A stretch of DNA of 64,000 nt from Sphagnum magellanicum (GCA_021904315.1 CM038925.1:12836501-12900500), one strand, 5' to 3'. Shown: positions 24,798-37,265, numbered from the stretch's first letter. The notes: generated by a model not told the origin, from the sequence alone. Numbers and translations are program-made.

Positions 24798-27700
24798 TCA
24801 CTCATCAAAATACACAATTTGAGCATTTTTTAGTTGTATAATTTGAGGTAATCTTGGTTGCACTAGAGTGACAACAACATGAGAAAATTGATCCATGCCC
24901 AAACTTTGTGGTTTATATCCAAGTGCTAGTCGCCATTCCATCTTTGAATCAGGTAAGTTGGGACTAAACTCATTGAGGAAACCACTGGGCTTGCCAAAAA
25001 ATTCAATACAAGTAATTGGGGTAGTAGGATTAGCAGTTGGGAAGTAAAAGAAGGCATTCAGTATGAGTGGCCAGGTTTTCTGCAACTTGAGACTCCTAAT
25101 CACTAAGATCTCTTCACGGTGAAGTTGCTTTTCAAGAGGTCTTCGCACACGAAAAGTGATGCTTGAATTTGCAAAAGCGTTGAAGTTCTTGGTGCTCAAT
25201 GGAGGTGTGTTGAATATCATTTCGTTGATTTCTGATGTCGAAGCTGGAAAACATGGTACAGAAGCTGCATCCGAGCCTTCATGGATCCATGAGTTGGGGA
25301 CGTCCTCATAGTTGTATCTAAACAAACAAAATGGACAACCCAACACAAATAAGAATTTAGTTCCATAATGAACCCTAAATTGTGGGTGGGGAGTTGGGGG
25401 TTTGAATTTAGTAGTTTCTTCATTTTCAATTGATGGGTAGTGACAACAATTACAACACCAATTATTTCAAAAATATGCAATTAATCATTTTCGTCAAGCA
25501 AAAACTATGTTGCAACTATTAGTGCCAAACTTCAAAGCTGTCTTTAGACTTTGAACCTCTACTACCACAATGAGACTTTTTGAACATTTTAGATACTTTG
25601 TCTTTTTGCAAAAATGGGGAGACATAATAAAGTTATACGCAAATTTACCCTGTCTTTGGGCCTCCCTTCACCCCCTAACCCCTCTTTTAGTGGTATCCAT
25701 AAAGTAAGGAGATTCTATAAAATCTCATATGAAATGCTGAAACTCAGTACGAAATGCTGAATCTTAGCATTTAATGCACAAGGTTCGAGAGTATATATAA
25801 TATAGATATACAGGTCGTAACAGTGAAAATCTATTTTTTAAGTGTTGAAAATATATTACTATCCAATCAAATATATCATATCTATTTTAAATCAAATATA
25901 TTGTCTCCTGTTGTAGCCACAAGAGGAACCCTACTGTCCAGCTCTCTGATGGGCTGGGGGGGCACAGTCAACCGGCACCTACCAGCGCACCATCCACTGG
26001 ATGCCTGATAGTACTCAGTTGTGGATGAACCTCAACTGAGTTAATACATATTAGTGGTAACCCGTGCCTGCAAGGCAGGGGACTGAAGCAGCGATGACCC
26101 CTGATGACGATCCCTGAAACCCTAAAGCTCAACGACATTTTGCCATTTCAGAAAGTCATTATTATGAGAAATTCTTTGTCAAAATTATTATGTCAGTTAT
26201 TTCTTGGAATGGCCCGTTTCGCCATGTAGGAAAAGAAAATACGTTCCCATCGTACCCAATAGGGCATGAACGCATTCTTTCTCATCACTGTATGAGAGAG
26301 GGAGAAGAGATGTAAGCGAGAGAAGAGAGCAAGAAGAAAACGTTTGCACTGCAGGAAGACCACCCAGACGGCCCACAGTTGGACTCTATCATCTGGGTCT
26401 TGTTCACACTTGTGCCAGGTCCATCAACTCTCAATTGGGTATAGCCTTGTCATAGACAAATTGACAGACAGACTTGCTAAATTAATATATTAGATTTGGT
26501 TTCACCTTGGTAACCAATTCTCTAGGAAATAGGTCTCATATATAGGTACATAGCTAACAAAACAGGTAACTACGAAGGCAAGTAGGAAGGGCCATTTTGA
26601 CTGCCTACCTACTAACAACCTGCTTGTGGGTTGTTAGTAGGTAGGCAGTGGGAAAAAAAGCAACTGAGCTAACCACCATGGTTAGCAAGAAAACTGAAAC
26701 CCAACAGAAAAATGTTTCCTTATCACTTACCATCCATCCTTCATGGTGTGTGTGTAGGTGGATGCTAGTTCAATGTGGCCCTATTTGGGTGCTCAAATTT
26801 CATAATGGAGTGGTTTGCAATTGAATACGATTGAAGGATACGTTTTTATTTTGATATTATGCCCGTTTCCATGTGTGGTGCTCTGCAACTTCCATATTCA
26901 ACATATTAATAATCTATCATTCCGTATTGGGAGTGAAGGAGGCTTCTCTCTTGCAAGCAGTGTGCAACTTCCGTATTCAACATATTAGTATTCTATCATT
27001 CCTTACTCTGAGTGAAGGACCCTTATCTCTCTCACAAGCAGTGTTTTCTAGTTTAGAGTCTTCTATTTTATTTGTGTATTAGTGCTGTCTTCATTGTTAT
27101 GTTCTTTACTGGGTTGTGTTTTGGTGCTTTTATTTGCCTTGTATTTCTTGTGGATGCTCTCCCCATCCCTGGTTTTTTATGTACAGGGTTTTTCTTCTTT
27201 CTTTCTTTTTCAACTTTTTGAAAAGAAATGCTGGTGTGGGGCTACCAGGGTGGAGCAGCTCTTAAGTATGAGGGATAAATCGTTTTATAAATCAAAAACA
27301 TTGAATGAGCCCAGTAGACAAATTAAGTATAGCTTTAAGGCTAAACACCTAAATTTTTTTCTACAATCAGCTGGCTAAACTGGCTAAAATGTAATGACCT
27401 GACAATGTGACACTCACCGCCTCAAAAAAAACAATTGGATGTGGGCAATATTTAGATGCCAAAGGCGAGTTTACTTTAGTGTTGGGTGGTTACCCAGTTT
27501 GGCCAGTTAGAACCTGGTTCCGATTACCTGGAACCAAATTGGAACCAGGTCTGGATTTTGGAAAGTTTAAAACTGGACCCAGTTCTGGATTGAAAACAGG
27601 AATCCAGACCTGGTTGTAGAACTGGAACCAGGTTTCTAATTGGACCTGACACTAGATCCAGAACTGGAACCAAGACCCAATTCTAGAACCAGAACCACAA

Positions 27701-30700
27701 TTTTTGGAAAATATTTCTTTTGGGTGAAAAATGGTCTAGAACCAGAGTTAATTGGCAATTAACCACTGATTTCAGACCAAGTCATCCAAAACCAGAACCG
27801 GGTCTGATTTGCAAAGCCGGAATTGGAACCCAGACCTGAATTTTATTTCATTTTGAGAAACAGACCAGAACCAGACCTGGGGTTCCATTTTTTTTGGAAT
27901 CAATATCGGGATCAGATTCATTCTACAAGAACCAAAACTGAAGCTTCTTCATAAAAGGCAAAATGCAGCCAACACTCTGATTACTTCTTGTATATAACTA
28001 TTTTTGGCCCCTCCATCACATTAGAATACTACTTTTATTGGCTTTTAAAACATTGTTTTTCAAAATTACCTTTAATGAAACCAGGAGTCAGGGCGCTAAA
28101 CACCCCCTTCTTTGTCCCTCTCTTGCCTGGCACACATGAAAGAGTGCACCCTCTTTTTCACCAAGGATGCGACGGTGGCACAAGATGCTAGTGCACACCT
28201 TCTCAAAAGAGCAAAATTGTGCCTCCCTAAGTTAGCACTGTTTTAATCATCTAAACAAAATTGCCTCTTTACCTCCAAGTCTACTCACTTATGTTTCAAG
28301 CCTTGGGTGAACCAGCACTTACATTGGTATGTACCTTAAGTTTTCTTTGATGTTAGATTCGACACATATTAATTCAAATTTTCCTTGTTAAAAATTTGAG
28401 GAAATTTTCCTTATATGTTTGAAATTTCTCATTAATTCTAATTTGACTTTGCCATTTGGTTGGTGAATAGATGGCATGTGGATGTTCGGTAGTCTATTGC
28501 TAACCACAAAGGTAAGTGGCATCATAGCCTTAAATAAGATGGAGCAGAAAAAAAATCAATTTTTTGCTATGGCCTGCCTGGACACACGGTGCTTACCTTA
28601 AGCCTTAACCATAATCTCAAGTTCGTGAGCCATGTGATGGGTAACCATCTTGCACGATGCAGTTAGCTCTGGGATATCATATATTGTAAAGGAAGAAAGT
28701 TCCTTCCCCTGACTCCGGACAGACAGTGGCTACGGATAGTAGCTAAATATAGCGAGGACGTCGTGAAGCTTCCCCTTAATCCGGATGGACAGTAGCTAAA
28801 TATAGCGAGACTTCCACATGCTAGCAGTTTAACTTCTTGGGGAGGGAGGAAAAGTTGTAGCAAAAGAGCAGGCGCGCTCTTGAAGGGAATGGAGCAGCAG
28901 TTGTATGGGAGTAAAGGTAAAGCGCCTGGGCTTATAATAATTGCAGCCCCAACTACCCAGGCCCTGTGTTTCTCCGGGCGTCAGGACAAGGACGATATGG
29001 GATTAAAGTGAGATGCTATGGAGAATATGTTGGGAAATACATTGGGAACTTGGGCAACATATTGGGAACCCATTGAGAACTTAAAGGGAACACATTGGGA
29101 ACGAGAGAAAAATGAAAAAAAAAATCCTTCTAGCTCCAAGCAAAGCCTTGGGTGAGCACCTAATAGCAATTTAATTCAGTTTCCATGGCCACAAGGCATT
29201 TCACTCTTTCAAAATGGTCCATTCTCTGAAGCAGAAGGCCCCATGCCAGATTTTGCTGGACTCCACAGAGGGGTGTAACCCCAAGGTAAGTGGGTAACTG
29301 AAGCACCTAGGTGGCATCCTAGGCGACACACACCTGTGCATTAGGCATGGGGTTCACACTCGTAGGAATACAATGCAAAAGTGTTTCATGTCCTCATACC
29401 TGTTTTATTCTCCTAATAAAAAGAAGTAACAATCTTTGAATGAAGAATGTTTATCTTCAGACTCTCCCATCATTTGAGGTATTTGTCAACAAGTGGAAGA
29501 TACTATAAGTGTTGAAAATCTTGGTGCCTAAAGATAGTCTTTCTCCCACCTCGAGAAATGCAAAACATTCCCTATTTTCCTTTGAGATATTTGTCAACAA
29601 GTGGAAGGTACCATAGGTGTTGAAAATCATGGTGTCCAAAGATAGTCTCTTTTCCCACCTCAAGAAATGTGAAAATTTCCCTATTTTCTTTTCAGGTATT
29701 TGTCAACAAGTGGAAGCTACTGCAAGTGTTGAAAATCCTAGCCTCTAACCAGAGTCTCTACTCCCACCTTAAGAAATGGGGGAATTTCCCTATTTTCGTT
29801 CAGGTATTTGTCAACAAGTGGAAGGTATCGCGAGTATTGAAAATCCTAGTGTTCGAAGATAGTCTCTTCTCCCACCTTGAAGAAATGGGGAAATTTTCCT
29901 ATTTTCCAGACTGCTGGAAAAACCCCAAGCAAGCCTAAAGGTAGATAGATAGTCATTTCTACTACCTCAAGAACTGGGAAATTTCCCAGGTATTTCTAGC
30001 TTGGGTCATTGGATTGGAAGTCCTAAGGAAGGTTTAAAAATACCTTAATTCTATAAAAATAACAGTAATATATTTTTCAAAATTTATTTATTTAAAATAG
30101 ATATGAAAATCTATTTTTTAAGTGTTGAAACCAGAGTGCAGGCGCTTAGGAGAAAAGAAAGACAGGGTGAAACTCAGGAACCATGATGGTTTTCTACCAA
30201 TTTTTATATTTTGCCCTCCCTAAAAATATGTTGTATATTTTACTTAGTAGGAAAAGGTTGTGGATACAGGGCTTTTGGGATTTTTGGCCTCTCTAGGAGG
30301 CTGGTATTCTGGGAAAAGGTTGTGGATATAGGGCTTTGGGGGATATTTGGCCCCTCCCCGAGGCTGCTATTTTGGGAAAGGTTCGGGATATAAAGCTTTG
30401 GGGATTTCAAGCCCCTCCTGGAGGCTGCTATTTTGGGAAAGGTTGTGGATATAGGGCTTTTGGGATTTTTGGCTAGTATTATGGGAAAGGGTGTGGATAT
30501 GGTAGGGCTTTTGGGATTTTTGGCCCATCCCAGAGGCTGGTATTTTGGGAAAGGTATCTTGGACGTAGAGCTTTCCGGATTTTTGGCCCTCCATGAGGCT
30601 GCTATTTTGGGAAAGGTTCCGGATATAGGGGTTTAGGGATTTTTGGCCCCTCCCCTTGGCCTACCAACCTCAGGATTAGACCTCAAATTCGAAAGGCCCT

Positions 30701-32056
30701 ATATATTGGAAACCTCCTATGCTAAGGCTCACTTATAGGAGTCAGGGCCGAAAAAACTTATAGGAGTGAGGTCCAATATATAGGGCCTTATAGGCTCTAG
30801 GAGTCAGGGCCGAAAAAACTTGGGGCCAACTTTGAGCATTTTTGGCTTGTTGGCTGGCCCCAAGTTACTAATAAATGTTAGAACATTGACAAGTGATTTC
30901 ATCAATTTTGAGTGAATTCATTGATAGTAAGGGAGGGGACTTAATGAGGACGCAATGAATTCATTGGTCTGACGATTGAGGACTAGTGAGCTGCACCCAC
31001 ATTTGGTAAAAGTGTAACTTTTCACGTTTTGTTCATCAAGAGAAGAAGTTGGCAACAAGTCCAGGAGCTGCTGAAACTCATGAGAGTAGTGAGTCCCTCT
31101 GACCTGAAGTTGTTGATGTTCAAAGCTTGTGAGATTTGGACCTTCACCAAAACGGCATTCTCGTCATAAAACAGGAATTGGGTGTTGAGGTAATCAGCTT
31201 GGCTGAGATCCTTGCGATTGCCTCCTGGCAACGACTTCCAAACCTCCCACAAGCGATCGATGTTGCCATGATGTGCGTAGAAGATGGGATCCAATGCAGC
31301 ATACTGCAAAATACCCATGTCAGAAAACGGGATAGTTGCATTAGGGTCTCCAGTCCATACATGTACAGTGCCATGAGGAGTCACTTCCAGAGTTCCTGCT
31401 CCTCTGCCAGGCGCACTTCCCAGCTTGTAGGACTCCCCGAAGAACAGACGACTGATGGGTGCAGCCGTGACGAGTTGAGTGTACATGAGACGGTTGTTCC
31501 ATTGCCGCAAGGAAGTTTGGAGTTCTAGGGTTTGGTTTGCACACTCCAACGCCAATTGAAGGTCGATCAGATTCGGCCATTTTGTGCATCGGTTTCGCCT
31601 CTCATCATACAATGATGATTGAACTTTGTTGTCGTACATGGGATTCGCAAATGCAAGAGGGATCACATTCGCAAGTGGTGGATCGGGTGATTGATTATCC
31701 CAATTCCAAAAGGGTAAAGCAAATGTGTTGTCGTCGCCCAAAAGCTTTGCCAGTATGCGCTCGTGAAAGTAGAGAAAGAATCGATGCCATGGGAGAAACA
31801 TCCACCCATAGTGAACCTCAAACCTCATTGTACTACTCCTCCCGCTACTCGTCGAGACATCAAAGTTGAAAGCTGCGTTGCAATATGCACAATGGAGTTT
31901 AGCTTGATTCTTCCATGATCGCGGATCTGAGTCTGGTAGTGCTTTCAGAAGCCGGTATGCCCTTTGATACTTGGCGATGTAAGCATCGTCCAAGAGGTGA
32001 GCAGCTGGCCTGGTACGCATGGGAAGCTTTCTATCAAAGAAGTAGAGCTTCTCGCT
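24798..32056 (-). CDS. Polyphenol oxidase (plant type), N-terminal exon not seen
   Basis: Two exons, 32056-31104 and 25317-24798, give 490 residues; the junction completes an Arg codon (NINNF-R-YNYEDVP), phase 2. The enzyme oxidises mono- and o-diphenols to quinones with a type-3 copper pair, usually in the thylakoid lumen. The CuA site shows HCAYC (His about 55) and FEVHYGWMFLPWHRFF (His 82 and 91). The CuB site shows TPHGTVHVW (His 228 and 232) and DPIFYAHHGNIDRLW. FLFYDENA resembles the PPO1_DWL domain. The second exon holds the C-terminal PPO1_KFDV-type domain, though the KFDV motif itself is not conserved. The first exon opens with SEKLYFFDRKLPMRTRPAAH after an acceptor at 32057-32059. 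Plant enzymes have about 100-150 more N-terminal residues, including a transit peptide. I find no such exon up to the chitinase at 40.9 kb. Confidence 0.85.
25620..25800 (-). repeat. Dispersed repeat, intronic copy
   Basis: Reverse-complemented, this matches 51860-51985. Both carry CTCTCGAACCTTGTGCATTA, TTCCTTACTTT, AGAGGGG and CCCAAAGAC in the same order. A third, more diverged copy begins near 59640. Confidence 0.7.
26601..26648. repeat. Perfect 20-bp inverted repeat, 8-bp loop
   Basis: The arm CTGCCTACCTACTAACAACC at 26601-26620 is exactly complementary to 26629-26648. It sits in the large polyphenol oxidase intron and could be a minimal foldback element. Confidence 0.9.
26887..27042 (+). 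repeat. Tandem duplication, ~77-bp unit
   Basis: The two units share GCAACTTCC-TATTCAACATATTA, CTATCATTCC, GAGTGAAGGA and CAAGCAGTG in the same order. They differ at roughly one base in seven. Confidence 0.7.
27487..27940 (+). repeat. Degenerate GAACCAG-rich low-complexity block
   Basis: More than 15 scattered AACCAG or ACCAGGT words spaced 8-20 bp apart make a degenerate simple repeat. A shorter block with the same motif on the opposite strand lies at 52545-52800. Confidence 0.65.
29324..29365 (+). repeat. Short dispersed repeat with B-box-like motif
   Basis: The segment around CACACCTGTGCATTAGGCA and GGGGTTCACACT recurs at 59165-59205. GGTTCAAACT in the second copy resembles the internal B box of tRNA-derived SINEs, but the element edges are not visible. 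Confidence 0.45.
29474..29913 (+). repeat. Tandem array, 4 units of ~108 bp
   Basis: Units start with ATTTGTCAACAAGTGGAAG at 29481, 29589, 29698 and 29806. Each continues with GTGTTGAAAATC, AGATAGTCTC, TCCCACCT and AAGAAATG. The period is 108-109 bp and the array lies in the polyphenol oxidase intron. Confidence 0.9.
30250..30655 (+). repeat. Tandem array, 7 units of ~62 bp
   Basis: Units beginning GGGAAAGGTTGTGGATATAG recur near 30250, 30312, 30375, 30436, 30482, 30547 and 30609. Most carry GGGATTTTTGGCCCCTCC and GAGGCTGCTATTTTGG. One unit is about 15 bp shorter. Confidence 0.9.
30695..30830 (+). repeat. Short inverted and direct repeats
   Basis: GGCCCTATATATTGGA near 30697 is answered by TCCAATATATAGGGCC near 30770. 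The phrase GGAGTCAGGGCCGAAAAAACTT occurs twice, near 30736 and 30798, so both an inversion and a direct duplication are present. Confidence 0.75.
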
Positions 32057-33164
32057 CTATGAATTTATTTTTCAATAATATCAATATAGTAGTAGTCACA
32101 TTTGATTCATTATTATCCCCATGGCCAACCACGAAATTCCAAAGCATTATGTATTTTGAAATCTAAAATTACGTCAAAACATTACGTATTCTAAATATTT
32201 TGCACAAATTTTAAGTAAAATATTTCATAAACTTTTAGTTTCAGAAGAAAAAAAATCTTTTGCAAAATTAAAAAATTGAAGTTCAGATTTGAGTCCTCAA
32301 GAAGCATAGCCCATGAAGATTTTTCAAATTTTATTTTCCAATATTTTCATGTAGATCATTAAAAATTGTCTCAAAAAACATTCAATATGAATTGGCAACA
32401 CAATTGTAGAAAATTGTCCAAATAATTGTAGAACATTGGCCACAAAAAACTTAGAAGGTCCAACACCAAAAACATTTTCAAAATCTAGCAAAAACTTCTA
32501 GCCAAAAATGTTTTTCCTTGAAATTTTGGCAAATTGTTTTAAAAGAAACTTCAAAATTTTAAAAAATGAGTTAAAAATAAAAAATGAATACATCAACCCA
32601 ATTTGGTTGATGCATTTTCACCTTTTGACCATATTCATGGAATGAGGTTAAACATTATTTCAATGGTCATTTTTTTAATGGCAAGTGACCCATTGTGAAT
32701 CATAAAAATGATCCAAAATTTCCACCACCCAATTTGAAGTTTTGCTTGCATTTGTCATCATTCTAAAACTTATTAATATATATTTTCAAAAATTGTTTTA
32801 TTAATTTGTACAAGTTTGGTAACTTATCATACAAAAACACATTTGGGTCATTATTACCCCATCCCCAATTGCTTTTCAAAGGCAACATGTTTTGCAAAAA
32901 ATGTGTAAAATAATTCAAACTACAAATGTTTTGGAAACAATTATAAAGATATTTCATAGAATATACATTTTTATATTTTTTCAATTTGTATGAATTCGGT
33001 ACTTTGCCATATACATAAACTTTAAGGGAAATGTTAATAAAATATTTCTCTTTGTAGCCCAATTAGATCAATATGCATGTTGATCATGGGCAAGTATATT
33101 TGAGATATTAGAATTATCCATAAAGTCGCCCTATTTTCACTTTATCTTTGGGCTTATTTTGTAA
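32057..33164. other. Region upstream of the polyphenol oxidase exon
   Basis: This is the place to expect an upstream exon or promoter of the polyphenol oxidase. It is AT-rich, and I see no frame with the cysteine-rich N-terminus or transit peptide of such enzymes. Confidence 0.45.
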
Positions 33165-33345
33165 AATTGTTAAAACCAATGTGATGTGCCATTTTTGTGT
33201 TAGTTGTCATGTCCTTGTTAGTCATGACACATGAATTTGTTGGGCCAACAATAACGTTGACCAAATGTTTCCATAATAAAAATAAAATAATTATTTTTAT
33301 TTTGTAAGTAAGTTTAATTATTAATTATTAATAAGTTATTAATTA
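33165..33345 (+). repeat. Dispersed repeat, copy 1
   Basis: In the same orientation this resembles 44335-44510. Both carry ATGTGNCATACCATTTTT-like, CTTGTTAATGTCATGA-like and GTTGACCAAA blocks followed by an AT-rich CATAATAAAA tail. The copies are old and diverged. Confidence 0.6.
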
Positions 33346-33389
33346 ATTATAATAATTTATATTTCAATAATAAATCATTTCGCAACTAG

Positions 33390-34800
33390 ATTTAGGTTGA
33401 TGGGTTATATCTGAACTTTGGACAGGTTGTAATTGCATATGTTGGTACTTGAGATGACGACCAAAATCTAGTCGATATTTTTTGACAATTAAATATTTTT
33501 TCATTTATTTGTTTTTTTTCCCCATTTTCAGGATTAGATTTAGGTTGCCATTTTTTGATGATAAACATTTTATTTTATATTTTTTCTTGGGACCAAGATT
33601 GCTAGATTGCAATTAAGGTGTGGACTGATTGTGATTGAAAATCGTGGCCATTAAAATGTCAACCAAAATCTAGTCAACATTTTTCAACGATCAAGATTTT
33701 TTTTACTTTTAAATTAGATTTAGATTGTTAAACTTTGACCAAGGTGTGAATGGCAAACTTTTCTTTGAGTGGTACCACTAACAACCACCTTACCAAAATC
33801 ATAGGAAAGTTGGACCCAATTTAAGAAATAAAATTCCATCCATTTATACATTAGTTTATTTGATTAGACTAGGTGGGCTATGTGTTCCCCACCTATGCAC
33901 ACATTTATGAAAAATAATGAACACCTTACAATGTATAATATGCATTAACATTTTGATTCTTGAATCATTTTTGATCCATTTTTGACCCAATTCCTGACTT
34001 TTTTCTTTTAAGTGTCCTTACACTTACAGAATAAATATTTAGTACATGCAAAAGGGAATGATCCAAATTAGTCATTAAAACAACAAAAGGTGAAAATAGT
34101 TGTCATTTGTGTTTTTGACATCAATGGCTCTTTGGGGTTTCATAATCTTGATTTCAAAATTCATAACTAAATCAAAATTGATTCAATCAATTATCTATAA
34201 ATAAACATCAAGTAGGTTGGCATTTGCAATATTCTCAAAAATTAATATCCAAAAAAAATTCCCAAAAAATAGATTCCTTTTATGTTCCTGATCAAAAAAA
34301 TCCTTTGTGACATTCCTAAAACTTTTTCTTTATGTATTCATTTTCCACATCAAAACACAATTTTTTGTAAATTCGATTAGTTTTTTGAATTTTACATGAC
34401 TTGGGTAACCTTTTGATAAATAATTTGGAATGAAAAGCTTTTTTTATGTGAGTTTTATGTTATCTTGAAGTTGGATGGGTCATAGAAATTTGGGGTGTGA
34501 CATTCCTAATGGTACCACCCAAGGATAAGTTTGCTGTGAATTGGTTGCAATAAAAAAAATCTTGGCCATTGAAATAACAATTGAAATCTGATTGACATTT
34601 TTGAATGGTCAAGATTCTTTTTTTGCTTTCGGGACCAAATTTAGGTTGTTAGACTACAACTAGGATGTGGATTGGTTACAGTTGGAAATCTTGGCCAATG
34701 AAATGGTGACCAAAATTTGGTCACCACTTTTCAACGATTGAGATTTTTTTACATTATTTATTTATTTATTTAGTTCTTTCAATCTGATTAAAATTGTTGG
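33390..34800 (+). repeat. Interrupted degenerate tandem repeat, ~115-bp unit
   Basis: At least four units carry GACCAAAATCTAGTC-like, TTTTTCAACGATCAAGATTTTT-like and AGATTTAGGTTGTTAGACT-like blocks (near 33455, 33650, 34570 and 34690). Unrelated sequence separates the groups at 33780-34500. No coding potential is seen. Confidence 0.55.
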
Positions 34801-36919
34801 CCTATAACTAAGGTGTGGACTACTAAAACTTTTAGCGAGAGCCAGACATTATAATGAAACAAAAATCAAATGTTATCAAGTCCCATGAGTATTTATGTAT
34901 CTTACAATTTTTTGGTGTTTTGATTGTTTGTAACTTTTTGTTTTGTTTGTAATCATTAAATTACTATTGACAAAATAACATATGTCAATGTTGACATATT
35001 GCAATTTTCATGTGTTTTTCAGTTATCTACATTTTTTTACCAAGTTCAAAAAAAAATATCAAAGTGTCATTATTGTATTGATATCATTCCATGCATTGAA
35101 ACCTTGGTTTGTAAGGAAGTTAAAATAGTTCAACACTTGTTATTGTCAATATCGCATTGAAATGAGGGAGTTAAAAAATTGGTTTAATATTATGTGATTG
35201 TGTGGGATACACAAGGACTATACTTATAAATGTAGTGAAGTATGTGCCCATGATGAAAATATCGCAACTAAATGTTGAAATAATGATTCACTATTCAAAA
35301 TTTGATAAAAAATTATTCGTCTAAAACTAGTCTAACCTCATAATTTTTGGGGGTGTCAAGTTTTTGGCATAGGTAATTGAACTTTTTTTAATAATTTCAA
35401 TGCAAGTATGCAAGTTAGTGCCAAGATTCACATGTTTTTTCTTTGTTAATATACATGTGACATGTGTGAAGAGACTAGGGTAGAATGGCAAGCGAGTGAA
35501 CATTCAAGGGTTAAGATCCCTGGGGTTTAATAATCGTACATTTTTCCACCATGGTCTTCAAAGAGATTAGGTGAAGCATTAGTCAATGTTTATAACATTC
35601 AATTTTGACGAAAAATGAGATAATCGTGACACCCAAAAATGGGGTGGGGCTAATTCACAATTGGGGTTCCAAAAAATGGAAAAATGATTCTAGGACTTTT
35701 GTGGGCTATTTTTTCCAAATAACATTTACTTGAAACAAATTTAAGTGTGAAAAATTGAATAGTTTAATTTAAAATAATTCATGTGACAACGGTGAGTTTT
35801 CACATTAATATGTAATTGTGTATGAATATTTTGGTTTATAACCAAAAATGTAGAAAATCCCAAAAAATTTTGAAATGAATTTTAATGGATAATCAAACAT
35901 GGTTTTTGGCAAGATTATTTCCTACACATGTGATTTGCACCTAAAGCTACACATTTTGAACACATTAAACATAATGTTTTTGTCAAATATGAGTCCTTTG
36001 CCTTGAAGCCCTTTCCTTCAAAATTTCAAGAATTTGATATTTTTGTATGATTTGGTTTTTCATCAAGTTCATCCAATGAACATGTACTTTCATAGAATGA
36101 GGCATGTTATTGTTGTACAAAAAGTTTGAAATCAATTGTATGATTTTATGCATTCCTTTTGATTCCTTTAAAAAATGTAGTTTAAACACTTTATATAGTT
36201 AGTTTACAGGACTCAAAATGACATTTACATAATACATGTCATTTTACCTATTGGCATAAAATAATCTATTACAATTATAATAGTGTAAGATAAACAAAAA
36301 TCCAAAGTTGTCATTTCTAGTCCATAAAAACTTAGACATTCCTTTTTGGTACCCCAATCATGAATGGACCCAATGGTCTCAGTGTTTAAAAAAATTGGAT
36401 AGAACAATGATGTTCCTATCTCCATGCCATTTGCAACCTATGAACAAACACATAAAACTTTAGGCAAGGACACCATTCATATTCTAAACACAAAATTAAT
36501 AACTCAAATAAACTTGAACAACTTTTTATTATTGTTCAAATTTGAAAATTATTATGAAAAGGTGAAATTTCTTGAAATTTTTATAAGGCCAGTCACACAA
36601 TGATGGGTGCATTTACAATAAGGTTTTTTGATAGTAAACCTAAAAGGTTAACATTTATGATTAATGTAGTGCCACATGGGGTAATCTTGTGACACCTTCC
36701 ATCCTTCCCTTAGATCTCAAAGAGGGACATTGTGATGATGGAAGTTGTAATTTTCTCCTTCCTTTGTTTTCTTGTGTGTTGCTTGTTGTTATAAGAATTC
36801 CACGCAATTTTCTCCTTCCTTCTCTCTCCCTTGGTCATGTGTTGTTTATCTCACTTTCTCATTGTTTCACCATCATTACTAATAACGTTGAAGCTCTAGG
36901 TTTTTTCTATGTGTTTTGG
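34801..36919. other. AT-rich spacer, no gene seen
   Basis: Short open frames occur on both strands but none has a recognisable family, splice context or codon bias. I see no distinct repeat. Confidence 0.5.
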
Positions 36920-37265
36920 TGTTGCCTAGGAACAAAGGTTTGTGAAACATGATGCCTTTCCTCTATTCATGTTGCAATTTTCCTATGTGTTAGTCTTGTT
37001 TAAGAACAAAGGTGTGTCCAACATGATGCCTTTCCCTCTATTTGTGTTGCATTTTTTGTGTGTGTTTGTGTTGGAACTTGTTTTAGAACAAAGCCATGTT
37101 GAATGCGACACCTATCCCTCCTCTGTTCATCATGGTTTTTTGCCATGTGTTCATGTTGCCCAAGAATGACGCTATATTGAATGTAATGCATGTCCTTCCT
37201 TTGCTCATGTTGCATTTTTTGTGTGTGTTTGTGTTGCCCAAGAATGAAAATGCATCAAATGTGCA
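36920..37265 (+). repeat. Tandem array, ~4 units of ~77 bp
   Basis: Units follow the pattern GTTGCCCAAGAACAAAGG, then an AACATGATGCCTTTCC-like core, then TTCATGTTGCATTTTTTGTG. Four full units and one partial unit can be read. The frames across it are repeat artefacts. Confidence 0.75.

Noticed and set aside
29474-30655. Regular repeats considered as a CRISPR array
   Set aside because: Units are contiguous tandem copies without unique spacers, in a plant intron.
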